From Agrocybe praecox (taxonomy: Eukaryota > Basidiomycota > Agaricomycetes > Agaricales > Agrocybaceae): 64,000 nucleotides of DNA. Location of the stretch: positions 3,263,618 to 3,327,617 of the forward strand of contig OZ024850.1 in NCBI GenBank assembly GCA_964017145.1, in the 5' to 3' direction. A model generated the notes under the pieces. It did not search any database. It was not told the origin of the DNA and worked only from the letters and a program-made list of their open reading frames with translations. This document shows positions 33,896 to 46,275 of the stretch, piece after piece (position 1 is the stretch's first letter; each line of letters starts with the position of its first letter). The position numbers were made by a program, and so were the translations under genes.

Positions 33896-36355
33896 CTATG
33901 TCTTTGATTTAGAAGATTCCAATTCAGGGTATAGCTTCAAAGGGAGAACCGTCATGATCAGTCATCTAGGCTTTTGGGTGATCGGAATTGGGACGAACCT
34001 TTCCAGGGTTAAATATGCCCAAGGGGTCGATTGCTTGCTTTATCGTCTTCATAAGTTTCACTGTTCCTTCTCCGAGCTCTTCTACAAGGTATTGTTTCTT
34101 GCCTGTTCCTATTCCATGTTCGCCCGTACCTGTAATGGGCATAAACAAGGTTAGGTAAAGTCGGAAGTGGAAATCATCAAAATGATCATACAAGTTCCGT
34201 CCAACGCAATTGCTCGATGAACTAGTCGCTTGGAGGCTTGCTTCGCAATTTCATGTTCTTCGTCCGTTTGGAAAAGGAGCAAGGCATGGAAATTCCCATC
34301 TCCGACGTGACCGACTATCGACGAGAGGATTCCGATGTTCGCCAGGTCCTTTTTTGTTTCGTCTATTAGTTGCGGGAGTTTTGATATTGGGACGCTACCA
34401 GAATCTCATCAGTTACAGGAAAAAGAGGTTATCATAATAATAAAAAGAAGACGTACCATACATCAGTCGGTATTGCCCGAGCGTTCTCAAGCATCGCAAT
34501 TCCAGAGTGATACAGGTTCTTCCTATCCGCCCAAATCGCTTCGGCCTCCTGTTCATTACGAGCCAACGAAAAGCCAGTTCCTCCATGTTTCTTCACAATC
34601 TGCTTAACTACTTCTGCCGTTTCCTTGAGCGAGGCCTGAGTCGGTCCTTGGAACTTGAAATACAAGCTGTCTTTCTCGGGCCACTTCCGGAATGACATGC
34701 CATAGTTATTTGTAGCTCTCATGGCAAATGCGTCAAGGAGTTCCACACATTCTAATTGAAGGCAAGAGGAGCAACAGCTTGAGTGTCTATTTTCCACGTG
34801 TGTACTCAGGTAAAAATATACTTACGGATGCCAACTCCTCGATTGATAACTTCGATTGAGGCGGCTGTGGCCGATTTGACGTCCGGAAAATGTACGATGG
34901 CTACTGTCGTTGGTAAGACCGGTGTTAGGCGTATTGTTACTGCGATGATGTATGTGGTATTTTGTATTTAGCCTGTGCTCTAACATCAACTGTCAAATAT
35001 ACCTTCCGTGACTATTCCCAAAGTTCCTTCTGCACCGATGAAAAGCTTCGTTGTGTCAAATCCTGCTGCGGACTTTCGTGACCGACGTCGTGTTTTGATT
35101 ACTTCGCCGGATGGAAGGACGACCGTCTAACAGCGCGAATGAGAAACAGTGGAAAGCGAAGATGAAATTTAGAGCTTACAGCGTTTAAGAACCATTCCCC
35201 TTTAGCAGTACCGTAGCGAACGGCGTTTGCTATTCAAATCATTTCAGCGTCGGTATGAAACTAAAGCCTTCATGACGACCACTTACTTCCAGAGCACCCT
35301 GTGCTGAGCATTCCACCTATCGTCGCTCCTGGTCCAGGATCAATCTGTATTCGAGCCCGTTAACAATAAACTTGAACCACGAATATAATCTTTCGTACAG
35401 GAAAAAATAAAGGAATCCCTGGTATAGGACTAAATGATTAACAAAAGTCAATGCCTCAAAGGTCCGTACTTCATACCTTTGGCTTGCAGTGTCTCGTTGA
35501 TTTCCATCCATTGCGCGCCGGGTTGACAGACCAAGTCAGAGTCCTCAACTGTTATCCAATAATATCAAATCAATTTCGTCATGAGGATAAAGCGTCTTTA
35601 CCGTGTATAGCCAGAATCTTGTCCATGCAATTTAGATCTACGCAAATCCCGCCCATGGCTGGCTATTTATATTGCTTGTCAAATAAAACGGAAATGAATG
35701 CAAGGACGGAGTTACGTACCCCGCTTAGATGGCCTTCAAGGCTTGTCGCCCCCGAGAAAGGCACAATCGGCATCCTATATTTTCGCGCAATTTTTACAAT
35801 TTTTACAACGTCATCAGTGGATTCGGGGTAAACTACCACGCTGGGACGAGGCATTAATTCTGATATTACGACTGTTTCAGGATACCATTTAATTATAAGT
35901 CAGGGATCCTTACCTGAGTAATCAACATCGTTTGAGCTCAAGAAGCCGTGAGCCTGGAGGTCGTCTGAGTTGGTTGAAACAGCACTCGGACGAGGCAGAG
36001 ATTTTTGTAGTTCTGAAATCCCTTTCTTGAAGTCGTCAACAGATCCAAATGTGGGAGAAGGAAAGACTTCCTCAGAATCAACGGCTAGTGTTGTTAAATT
36101 CGGTTGGCCGGCCAAGTAATATCCAAAGATACCACTTGCAAAGGAGGTGCACAAGAGCAACGGCGCGGTTCCAACTTTGTAGGTGCGAGAATGTCTCAGA
36201 CTCCTGCCGTTCTCGTCGTGTGAGTTCGCGTAATGACCGGATCTCGGCGTGGAGAAGTAAAAATGGCGTAAGTTTTGAGGAAGACGAGTATTCCGTCGAC
36301 CAGCTTGGGCGAGGAGAGCTGCTCGTACTTGAGCAGCGGAGAAGAGAGACATCAT
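33896..36355 (-). CDS. D-lactate dehydrogenase (cytochrome), mitochondrial, FAD-dependent (copy 2)
   Basis: This is a paralogue of the gene at 27.5-30.2 kb with the same order of exons. It starts [21 protein letters not shown] (basic, likely mitochondrial presequence), followed by a hydrophobic stretch ([18 protein letters not shown]). The FAD-domain words include [14 protein letters not shown] and the 3' part has [34 protein letters not shown] and [18 protein letters not shown]. The last short exon encodes [12 protein letters not shown] and ends at 33896; the exon before it ends NPGK|GTTCGT. The intron matching the GC-AG intron of copy 1 has a normal GT (about 35,476). Not every exon boundary was fixed, but no stop or frameshift was noticed. 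The substrate is presumably D-lactate. Confidence 0.87.
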
Positions 36356-37399
36356 GATAAAGAAGATAAAGAAGAAAGAAGAGATTGTAAAGCAGAGAGC
36401 GCAGGTCCACGGAGTTGTCAATCCGGTGTTTGCGGACAACTGCCTACCGGAGACGCATTTTATCCCAGTGTGAGAAGCAGACCGTAGCACTGTCCAGACG
36501 ATCAGTTGACCTTTTGATTGTCAGAATGGTTCTGCATGATAGCCTGCCTGGATTTGCATAATCATTCCGTTTAATCTTAGCAAGTCGAGAGTGACCGAGA
36601 AACAGGTCAAATGGCGCGGCCAAAAACAATAATTTCCTTCAACTTTACTGAGAATTGTGTTCCTTAATGCTGATGAGAAGACTTGCCACTCCAGAATTGT
36701 GTAACGGCTGTCCTTTCCCAGTTAGCGGACGCAGCCGTGTTCTAATTCCCGCGACTGTCTTGAACACATAATCTTCACCCATTCAAAGCTGGGAAGGAGG
36801 AAGAGAATGTTTCAGTCAGCAAATCTTCCCTTCAATGCATAGATATATCATTGGAGTGTAAGTTTTGGAGCATTGCCTTTCAGATGCTAGTAAGCAGGAT
36901 GTGAATGAAAAGCATACACATCAAAGACAGTAAGTAAGTATACTTACCTGATCTATATCATTGCTATCAGCGAGACTCGAAGGGGTCCACGAGTTACTAA
37001 CTTGACTGAGCAGTACTACTGCTCAGATCTCAGACGTTGACGCTGAAACGTTGAAGGGTGCACGAACCTGGAAAGGGTTGAGCCAATTAGCGCCGAGAGA
37101 CGGCATGGCCAATTACGATGAGCTCCGCTATAAATTAGAACTCCGGTCAAATTCAACTCTTTCACAATTCACTACATCCCCGAAACTTGCTTGAAACACT
37201 TGCTATCAAACTATTGAAATCGTCGTGATGTTTTCTATTTTTTTGACTCCGTTGGGATAGGGGATCATTTAGTACCCCAGTTGGATGCTCCAGGACAAAA
37301 CATATGGTGCATGACATGATGGATACTTATTATTTTATTTCATTTGGCAAGGCCAGTCTGCTACGTCGAAGTCCGCAAAACTCGAGGTGTTCGCAAGTC
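36356..37399. other. Divergent intergenic region between D-LDH 2 and PNPOx-FNR 1
   Basis: About 1 kb. TATAAATT at 37129-37136 lies 264 bases before the proposed ATG at 37400, suggesting a long leader or a 5' UTR intron. An upstream in-frame ATG at 37304 exists, but the second copy starts at the position equal to 37400. Confidence 0.45.
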
Positions 37400-39412
37400 A
37401 TGGCATCCCGTCCAGGTTGGCATCGCGGTGAAGACTCCATCCATGCGAAATTAGGCTACGACAAGGTTGAAGATGCTGTTGACCTCTACAAGTGGATCAG
37501 ACTCGAACTTCCGCACGATGGAGCAGAATTCTACAGCTCAAAAGTCCAATATTTACCAATGTGCATCCTGGATGAAGATAATCGGCCTTGGGTATCCATT
37601 CTCTGCTCAAAGGATGGACAATTAGGCTATATCCACTATCCAGAGCACAACACTCTCGAAGTAGAGGCTATTTTGTGGAAGGGCGACCCTTTTGTGAACT
37701 GCTTCGAAGCTATGAAGCTTCCATCTTTGTTTGCCGCGGTTGGAATTGAGGTATCGACGAGAACTAGGAACAAGTTCGCTGGGAACATCGTACAGGCGAA
37801 TCTTGATGGAGGGCTACTGAAACTGAAGCTGAAAGCAACGCAAGCCATTGGGTACGACTTCGCGATAAAGCTCAACCGACTTACATTAAAGATTGGACTT
37901 TTATAGCAATTGTCCCAAATACATCTCTATTCGCGACCTTCATACATGGAAAAGTACAGCCTGTGTTGTTCAAGAGCAGAAGTTACATATGACAAACGGA
38001 GAACGACTTCCCGAAGCTATAGTGGAGTTTATCCTGAAGGCAGATTCGAGTATATTAGGCACCGTCTACGAAGCTTTGCCGCAAGATGTATCCATACATC
38101 CGTCTCATTTGGGCGCGAACCATCGCGGTGGGAAACCCGGTTTCTTACGAGTGAAACCCTCAGATGGGCGGACGATTATTTTGCCAGATTTCTCGGGTGT
38201 GTGATCTTCCCTTTTTCTACGCTTCTTCCCAGAAACTCATTGTACAAATTAGGTGACAGAATCATGACTTCCCTAGGAAATATAGAAGTAACTCCACTTG
38301 CTGCGCTTACAATAATATCATTCGACACAGGCGATGTCCTCTATATCACTGGGAAGGCGAGAAATGTACACGGAGCAGATGCACGAGCCATCATGCCTCT
38401 CCAGAGCCTCCTTACAGAAATACACGTTACTGGGTATACGCTTGTCCTTGACGCCTTCCCAGCTCGTCAAAGGCTTGGAGTTCAGCCCATACCGAGCCCA
38501 TATAATCCGCCTCTCAAGTATTTAGCTGAGGAGGATTCACACAGTACGATTTTCTCCGGAAACGAACAATCCAAGGCAAAATTGGCTCGCATAGTACTCC
38601 ACAGTCCAACCATTGCCACTTTTGAGTGGGAATCATCAGTCAGCCTTCACATAGACCCAGGACAGGCTATAATTTTGGACCTAGGGCCCTGGTTAGGTAC
38701 CCGCGAATTCCATCACATCTGGGACGAAAAGCCAAGCCTTGTAAACGATGACTTCATTCGTACGTGGACTATTTCGAGTCTCACGTCTGCACAGTCCGGT
38801 TCAAGGCATTTTTCGGTGACGTTGCGGGAGAAAGAGGGTGGTGCAGTTACTGGGCCTCTTTTTAAGATAGCCAAGCAGGTTTTGGGCGACTCGGAACGCT
38901 CCCTTCCGTCGCTGGATGTCAATATCGTTGGTATTAGTGGAACCTTCGTCCTTCCACCCTCAACAGATACGACCCGTGATAAAACACAACTTTTGTGGAT
39001 TGCTGGTGGGATTGGGCTTACTCCGTTTTTGTCCATGCTTGCTGCTATATCAAAGGGTAGCAAGCATCCGAGTTACGATATCATGTTCTTGCTCTCCACG
39101 CGAGAACCCGACGTTACTCTCAAGCTTCTATACGAAGCGTTGGATGGGTCAAAAATCCCTCATTGGCTCTCTATACATATTTTTAGCAACGCATCGTCTT
39201 TATCGGCTTCTCCGAACACCCAGCCCCGCGTTGAACACCATATCGGACGACTAGGACGCTCGTTCTTGGAGATGCAAAAAGACCTGTTGAATTCGCCCAA
39301 TGCACAGATTTTCGTTTGTGGACCTGAATCTTTCGAAAAATCAGTTATTGCTAGTCTGGGAACATGTGGCGTGGATATCGGAAGAATACATCGAGAGGGT
39401 TTTTCGTATTAG
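37400..39412 (+). CDS. PNPOx-like domain fused to FAD/NAD(P)-binding reductase (copy 1)
   Basis: Three exons (37400-37851, 37907-38196, 38253-39412) give 633 residues. The N-terminal half resembles the pyridoxamine-5'-phosphate-oxidase/flavin-reductase split-barrel type: GWHRGE, LPMCILDEDNRPWVSIL, GIEVSTRTRNKFAG, GNCPKYISIRD, HLGANHRGGKPGFLRVKPSDGR and the following DTGDVLYITGKA. The C-terminal half is a ferredoxin-NADP-reductase-like module with an FAD motif (FIRTWTIS), a nucleotide motif (WIAGGIGLTPF) and the closing VCGPES near the end. No Cys cluster for a 2Fe-2S centre was seen. Substrate and partner are unknown; electron transfer from NAD(P)H via FAD to a flavin or heme acceptor is the plausible chemistry. 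It is tandem with copy 2, same strand. Confidence 0.8.
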
Positions 39413-39907
39413 CAAGTGTTTTATGGAATGTGTTAGCGAATGAAAATCGTGACCCCATGCGATCGGCGTTAGTCAGCATTATGGTCGGTGATTCGCAAGA
39501 CAACAAGTGGGATTGGACAGGATATGCTCTTTGCAATGTTCATCGTCAGCACTCGAAGGTGTCTCGACGGTCAAATTTTAAGCTTGGCCTGTTTGGGATC
39601 TATTTTCCCCTGATGACATTCGTCACGTCCTTCGAAGGCATAGTTGCAACTTGCAGGAGTGCCCGATACTGTCGGGTGCATAATATGGCACCATCCGAGT
39701 CGACAATTCTATGTCAAAGACAACATCTTTCTGGGCCGTCATGAGGTCAGCTGATTATATTATCTGACCTATCATGATCCTAAACTTGCCAAGCCTGTGG
39801 TATTGTATAAAGATGCTTCCAGGGTACTTAGCGGTTGCTGATCGTGCAACTGCAAAACCATCAATAGCACTTATATCTCACACGCTGAAAAAAATCAACG
39901 AGCAAGC
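39413..39907. other. Spacer between the tandem PNPOx-FNR genes
   Basis: 495 bases. TATAAAG at 39806-39812 lies 96 bases before the ATG at 39908 and is the likely core promoter of copy 2. Nothing else was recognised. Confidence 0.5.
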
Positions 39908-41979
39908 ATGACTGCGCTCAATGGCTGGCATAGAGGAGAGCGTCTGGCTCGCCACAAGACTGGATACGACAAGGCACTCGAAACAGCTTCGTTATGGGCT
40001 CACATTCAGGGTGAAATGCCCGAGCAACACTCCACGTTCTATACTACGCGACTTCAATTTCTACCAGTCTGTATTCTTGATAAAGACCAGCGACCTTGGG
40101 GCTCCATTCTAGTGGGAAACGATGGGAAACAAGGGTACATCCATCATCCGAAATACGATACTCTTGTCATTCAAGCGAAGCTATGGGATAAAGACCCCTT
40201 TTCGCGCATCATAGACACATGGGACGAAAACAGTGGCACCAACCTGCTGGCTGGAATTGGGGTTGAATTATCCACGCGCAGGAGGAATAAATTCGCAGGC
40301 AAAATCGCAAGGGCCGAGAGAAAGGATCAGGAAGGGAACGTGGATATTGAAGTGGTAGTAAATCAGGCGTTGGGGTACGTTTGTTTGCCTAACGTTCGAG
40401 AGATAATTAATTTTTGATCATCATCCCGAACGCTACAGAAACTGTCCAAAATATATAACTCTTCGGGATCTCATACCATATTCCTCAGCGTCACCGGTTG
40501 TTGTTAATGATGAACAGTATCTGCCAGACGGAGGAAGGCTTTCGGGAGAAGCGATTTCGTTAATTACGCAGTCAGACACCGTCTTTTTTGGGTCGACGTA
40601 TGTGGCCTCAAAAGAAGAGTCTTCGCAGTATCCTTCTCACCTTGGCATCAATCACCGTGGCGGACGACCAGGATTCATCCGTGTGAAGCCGTCTGACGGC
40701 CGTAGCATTGTACTTCCTGACCTCTCTGGTATGTCTATCTATTTTTTAGCCTCGCAGATTCAGGCCCTGATCATTTGAAATGTCAGGTAATCGATACATG
40801 ACGACTTTAGGCAATATTGAAGCGACGCCTCTGGCATCGTTGACTTTTGTGTCATTCGATACAGGAGATATTCTATACGTTACAGGAAAGGCTAGGAATG
40901 TTTATGGATCCGCAGCCCATGAAATTATGCCATTGCAAGATACACTCACAGAGCTTTATGTCACTGGATACACGCACATCCGCAATGTCTTACCCCTCCG
41001 CGTAAAACCTGGATATGTCGTCGACCCTAGCCCCTACAGCCCCCCAATCAAAGTGTTGGCGGAGGAAGCACACCTTTCCAAAAATTTCTCACAAAATGAT
41101 CAGCCTACTGCTCAATTGACGCGAGTTACTCTCCACTCGCCTACAATAGCGACCTTCGAATGGGAGTCGTCCATTGCCCTGAATATCAAGCCAGGACAAG
41201 CAATCATCATGGACTTCAAGCCTCTGCTCGGTTCGAAGCGTTACCAGCACATGTCGCCCGCGAAGCCCAGTCTGGTAAACGACGACTTTATCCGCACCTG
41301 GACGGTATCTAATTATCTTCGCCACGACTCGGATTCACGCAAATTCTCCCTCACGATGAGGGAAAAACCTGAAGGAGCTGTTACCGGAGCACTTTTCTCC
41401 ATATCTCGGAAGCTGTTGAAATTTAAACCTGAAGCTTTAGAAGATTCCAGGGATCTTTCTTTGATCGTGAACATAGTCGGCGTCAACGGTGACTTCATTC
41501 TTCCCCTCCCCATCCATGATATCGATGGCTCGCAGGCCAGCGATGACACGGGAATAAAACGACTTTTCTGGTTCGCTGGAGGAATTGGAGTCACACCTTT
41601 TATTTCAATGTTGGCCGCGTTGTCCCAAACAAAAGAAACACCACCATGGGAAATAATACTAATCCTTTCAACTCGAGAACCCGACATCTTTCTTTCCCTC
41701 ATTTTTGCGGCATTAAAGAGCATTGAATTGCCTCAATACCTTTCCGTCCATTTATTCACAGATAACGACACCACTTATGAACCTTCTGACTACGGCTTCG
41801 TCAGGCACATGGGTCGTGTTTCGGCATCCTTTTTAACGGAAAAGAAGGACGAATTAGTCTCCAATGACTCGGCCATTTTTCTCTGCGGATCAGATTCGTA
41901 TGAGAAAAATGTCGTCAACTGTTTGACCAAACTTGGTGTGAACGCGGGACGGATTCGGCGCGAAGGCTTCTTATACTAA
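39908..41979 (+). CDS. PNPOx-like domain fused to FAD/NAD(P)-binding reductase (copy 2)
   Basis: Three exons (39908-40374, 40439-40728, 40787-41979) give 649 residues. The middle exon is 290 bases in both copies. The PNPOx-like half has GWHRGERLARHKTGYD, LPVCILDKDQRPWGSIL, IGVELSTRRRNKFAG, GNCPKYITLRD and NHRGGRPGFIRVKPSDGR. The reductase half has FIRTWTVS (about residue 421), WFAGGIGVTPF (about 515) and FLCGSDSYEKNV. Like copy 1 it lacks a visible 2Fe-2S cysteine set and any signal peptide, so it is probably cytosolic. The copies differ most in the linker after FDTGD...LPLQ and in the loop before the nucleotide motif, which is longer here. Confidence 0.8.
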
Positions 41980-42694
41980 CAAATTACTAGTGTATTCACA
42001 GGATCGATTTTTGTTAGGAGTGGAATATGTATGTTTCATTTTCCGCAAGAACGAAATGTATTGAATCTATATTCCCAGTATATTGCTTCAATGCCAGAAT
42101 AGTGAAGAATTATTTGTCTCTGCTGCTTGTGAATTTTATTCGTTGTGCTGCGCCAAGTCCATCCGTTTGATTATCAATTTCCCTCGTTGACCAACCAATG
42201 TTATCATCAAGCTTAGTTGCACTCACGAACGCACAGCATATCCGCAGTCATTTGTACGTTTTCCCCATCGCATGTAAGAGGTCTGTGAACTTACAGTATG
42301 TCTGCAGAAGAGCCATTGAATTACCTCAAAATGGATGCGCAAACCCTCAACGCTTCACACTGTCTCTGTTTTTGAGTGGATACGAATTTAGCTTTACAGT
42401 TATCCCACTCAAAAATTAACAAGGATCACTATCCCTCAATTTCCTGTTCCGAGCAGTTGTTCACAAGGCATCACGTACACCACATCGCCGGAAGGATCAT
42501 TTGGGAAAGCTGCTCTCTTTCTCAATTCAAATTCAAAGGTTCTCTGTGCGTCGTATTGAAATGTTACTTCTAGTACTTGGTTGCTCATTTTTCTCATAAA
42601 CATAGAAAGGTTATCAAATCGAAAAGGCCCACGAATTCTTGAAACCTATAAAGTGCCATGGATTCTTGTTTTTTCCTTTAACCGACCTCAAACC
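41980..42694. other. Spacer upstream of glyoxal oxidase 2
   Basis: About 0.7 kb with no gene. TATAAAG at 42647-42653 lies 42 bases before ATG 42695. A short ATG frame of seven codons starts at 42658 but probably lies at or upstream of the transcription start. Confidence 0.5.
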
Positions 42695-44755
42695 ATGGGC
42701 CGTTTCTCTCTCCTTGCTCAATTACTGGCGATAGCTGGTTCGGCCAGCGCAATTGTTACCCCTAAATGGGAGTTTGTTCAGAATGGTACCAGTGGTGTCC
42801 TGGCCTTGGAAGCTATAGTTGTTTCTCCAACGCTTGCCATCTTCTTCGACAGGGCTACCAATGACCCTTTGCAAATCGACGGACATCCTGCATGGGGTGC
42901 TTTGTGGAATTTCCAGACCAACACTGCCCGTCCTTTGAGACTCGTTACAGACAGTTTCTGCGCTTCGGGTGCTTTCTTAAGTAACGGTACCATGGTCGGT
43001 TTTTGTCGCGATTGTCAAAAGTTCTATAATGTATTTATTATTATTTTCTAGGTCAGCGTAGGCGGTAATATCCCTGTTATTACTGCAGCACAAGATGGTC
43101 GCATGGGACTTCGACTCTTTGAACCATGCGCCGACCCTAATGGCGTCGGATGCGAAATATTTGAAGATCCTGCCAACATCCATCTTGTTGAAAATCGGTG
43201 GTATACCTCGGCTGTGAGGATATTCGATGGGTCTATTGTGAGTTTTCGATGAGTATCTTTGATCTCTTGATTAAATTCTTATGATTTATCACAGATGGTC
43301 GTGGGGGGTACCCATGAAGACACTCCATTTTACAACACAGACCCGGTCAATAACATCGAATTCTTCCCATCCAAAGATAACGGCGTACCACGTCCTCTGG
43401 CTTTCCTCGAAAGGTCGCTTCCAGTCAACCTATTCCCAAGGTTCGACTTTTTAATCTCATTTTATTTTATTTTCATTCTGTTGACATCGCCCCCTTGCAG
43501 GGTATTTGCCTTACCTGATGGGACCGTCTTAATGATTGCCAATAACCAAACGATTATTTACGACGTTGAGAAGAATAAAGAAACCATACTTCCCGACATT
43601 CCTAATGGCGTCCGTGTGACAAATCCATTCGACGGTACCGCGAATCTTCTCCCCCTTTCGCCACCTCTTTTCACCCCAGAGGTTCTCGTATGCGGTGGTT
43701 CTGCATCTGACGATACAATTCCTTCAGAACAACTATCAACACAAGACCCAGCAACCAGTCAATGCAGTCGCATGACTTTGACTCCCGAAGGTATCAAAAA
43801 GGGCTGGGAAGTCGAACATATGCTCACTCCTAGAATCATGCCCGAGACGATCCTTCTTCCAAATGGTCAAGTGTTGATCATCAACGGTGGCAAGACTGGA
43901 TACGCAGCTGTAGCATCTGTTGGCGATCCCATCGGAAACAATTCTAATGCCGACCATCCAGTGTATGAATTTCTTTTATTTCTAATCCAAAGAGATATTG
44001 ACGAATGAATTAAATTAGATTTACCCCCGAATTGTACACCCCGAGCGCGCCTCTTGGAAAGCGGATTAGCAACGCGGGCCTTCCGACAACTAATATTGCC
44101 CGTATGTATCACTCAAGTGTTACTGTTACTCCCTCTGGGTGAGATTGGTCCTTGGTTTGCGTTACGTGCTTTGGCTGATCAATATACCACCAGGAATATC
44201 ATGATCGCCGGGTCGAATCCAAATAGTGAGATTATAAATGGAACAGAATTCCACAGGTAAAGAGCCGTCATCTTTCTCTACTGCAATTTCGCTCATATAG
44301 ACATTAGCGAATTCCGCGTCGAATTCTTGAATCCTCCTTTCATGTCGATGGCCCGTCCCAAGTTGACCAAAGTACCTTCTCAAATCGCATTCAATCAACG
44401 ATTCACGATGCAGGTCTCGATCCCAAGTACAGTTAGATCTAACACCATTCAAGGTAATAGTGCTGTCTCGTAGCCTCCATGTTTTCCGTAGCTGACATTT
44501 ACACCAGTTGCCTTGATGGATCTGGGCTTCTCGTCACACGCCTTCCACGCTGGTCAACGATTGGTGTTCATGGATGCAGTGCTGTCTCCAGACAGGAAGT
44601 CGATTTCTGTTACCGCTCCACCCAACAATCGTGTTTTCCCTCCCGGTCCTGGCTTCATTTTCTTGACCATGGATGATGTGACAAGTGAAGGCATCAGGGT
44701 TATGATTGGCAACGGACAAGCACCTCCTGTCCGCGACCAAGGGGTAAGGATTTAA
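42695..44755 (+). CDS. Glyoxal oxidase / copper-radical oxidase (AA5_1-like), secreted (copy 2)
   Basis: Eight exons (42695-42994, 43052-43237, 43295-43440, 43501-43962, 44019-44138, 44194-44256, 44308-44453, 44508-44755) give 556 residues. The signal peptide is [17 protein letters not shown]. The residues proposed for the copper/radical site are all present: Cys in DSFCASGAF, Tyr in NRWYTSAV, Tyr-His replaced in spelling by ARMYHSS (Tyr-His kept) and His in FSSHAFH. Five internal exons have exactly the same length as in copy 1, but the last two exons of copy 1 (144 + 104) are one 248-base exon here. The aldehyde-oxidising, H2O2-releasing function is as for copy 1. It is placed downstream of the two PNPOx-FNR genes on the same strand. 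Confidence 0.92.
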
Positions 44756-45412
44756 AGGTATTTTGCATGTCGAATAGTGAACTTGATGCATGTATTATTC
44801 AAATCATGCGATGCTAAATGCTGACGCGTGCGTATGTTAATTTAATCTCTTTAAAAACTCGAAAATTTGGCACTTGCTCTCAGTGTGTGTGATGGCGTTT
44901 TTGGGGAGATCACCTATAAATGTTTAAATTTCGGCGTTGTTTTGACGTGTTTTCCACATGTCGTGGTTCGTCGTCGTGGGTAATATGCGTGAGTGCCGCG
45001 TTTTTTGTTCTTTGTTCCTCACGCTATTCATGCCAACTCTCAGAAAACCTGTTATTCAGTGGAAAGATTGCTTTGCGCTTATGCTTGTTGCCATAGGGTG
45101 AGCACATGACATTCGGATAACAAATCGAAAACCTTCTATAGCTTATCGTCTATTGTCCAAACTCAATGCATCCACACCTTCGTACTTGACATGGACAGGA
45201 GAATATCCGTAGGTCATCAACGGGTTCTGGCGACCGCAAAACAACAGCGCACCCATTGTTTCTGCCACTGAGGGCTGCTGGTTACTGCAATATAATTGCC
45301 TCGATGTTGTAGCCTGTCAACGCATCTTGCCTACTACATCTGTTCTTCCCCACTATAAGAGGCGCATAGAAGTTCCTTTCATGTCTTTCTTCCTCACCTT
45401 TTGCCGTCAAAC
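44756..45412. other. Intergenic stretch
   Basis: About 0.65 kb, no gene recognised. CCACTATAAGAGG near 45,350 may serve as a TATA element for the next gene. Confidence 0.45.
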
Positions 45413-46096
45413 ATGGGACGCCAGGTCACTCCTCTACTCAGGAAATCGGCCAAGGCTTCGAATACTCGGGTCGTCGCTGTGCGCAAGTTTCGCCGTCAGC
45501 TGCAGCCAATTCAATTCGGAGGACCGAGCTCCAATGCCAACGTTCCTTATTATACAGAGATGTCAATGGACCATGAACCCATATCACAATCATCATACGA
45601 CAAACCAATGGGAGGTCATACCGAAGGTAACAGATATCATCATTCAGCTTCTACTGTGCTTACCAAAACCGTTCTTCCAGCTGAACCCTTTGAATTTCAG
45701 ACGAAAGCACTTGAAAGGCTTTCCTCCTTTTCCAGGGAAACTATGCGAGATCCACGGAACTTGAGACGAAGGAAAGTCCATCCCAACAAGGACAGTAAGT
45801 TTCAGCCACAACTATCCACCGAACTACATGTCGATCCGTTCGCCGTACCAGGTGGAAACTCTCGCGGAAGTGGAATAAGTATCCACAAGCACAAATTTAG
45901 AATCACTTCCCCACCGATATACTATATGGATCACCCCTTCCCTGACCACCATGCCGAGGAAAATCAAGCCGGCCCTTCCAACCAGAACGGTTTTAGTTTC
46001 GCTCAAGCTGGTAGGGAACTTCGTAGGGATTTCTCTGATTATATCCCTGTTGGTGACGGAGAAACTTCTGGCACTGGAGCAAATAGGCAGTCCTAG
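45413..46096 (+). CDS. Hypothetical protein, basic and probably disordered
   Basis: An open frame from ATG 45413 gives 227 residues, starting MGRQVTPLLRKSAKAS. It is rich in Ser, Pro, His and charged residues and has no recognised domain, signal peptide or membrane segment. A GTAAGT inside the frame at about 45,794 could be a splice donor, so the true product may be shorter or different. Its 3' end and downstream flank (46,028-46,275) recur after the AIM9/APH-like gene at 56,233-56,505. That argues that this part of the sequence moved as a unit and gives the gene a real, if young, history. The function is unknown. Confidence 0.45.
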   Translation: MGRQVTPLLRKSAKASNTRVVAVRKFRRQLQPIQFGGPSSNANVPYYTEMSMDHEPISQSSYDKPMGGHTEGNRYHHSASTVLTKTVLPAEPFEFQTKALERLSSFSRETMRDPRNLRRRKVHPNKDSKFQPQLSTELHVDPFAVPGGNSRGSGISIHKHKFRITSPPIYYMDHPFPDHHAEENQAGPSNQNGFSFAQAGRELRRDFSDYIPVGDGETSGTGANRQS

Positions 46097-46275
46097 GAGA
46101 AATGTTTCTTAGAGCGTCTGAATTTTTCTCCATTTCTCAATGTAGGGACTTGGGTGGGATTGGACAGGTCCGAATATTTCCTGGGAATACGAAATTTGTG
46201 CGAACTTGGACTATTTTTCTATGTAGTAATATCAGTGACTTCCTTGGCACAACTCATGTAGTACTTCAGTTTGCT
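46028..46275 (+). repeat. Direct repeat shared with 56,233-56,505
   Basis: The words CTGATTATATCCCTGTT, GGCAGTCC, GCGTCTGAAT, TCCGAATATTTCCTGGGAAT and GTAGTAATATCA occur in the same order and orientation in both places. The copy here includes the last codons of the hypothetical gene and its 3' flank. Confidence 0.85.

Noticed and set aside
37304..37399. Upstream in-frame ATG that would add 32 residues to PNPOx-FNR copy 1
   Set aside because: The paralogue starts at the position equal to 37400 and the extension has no similarity to anything in it.
42658..42681. Seven-codon upstream reading frame before glyoxal oxidase 2
   Set aside because: It starts only 5 bases after the TATA motif, so it would usually not be in the mRNA.
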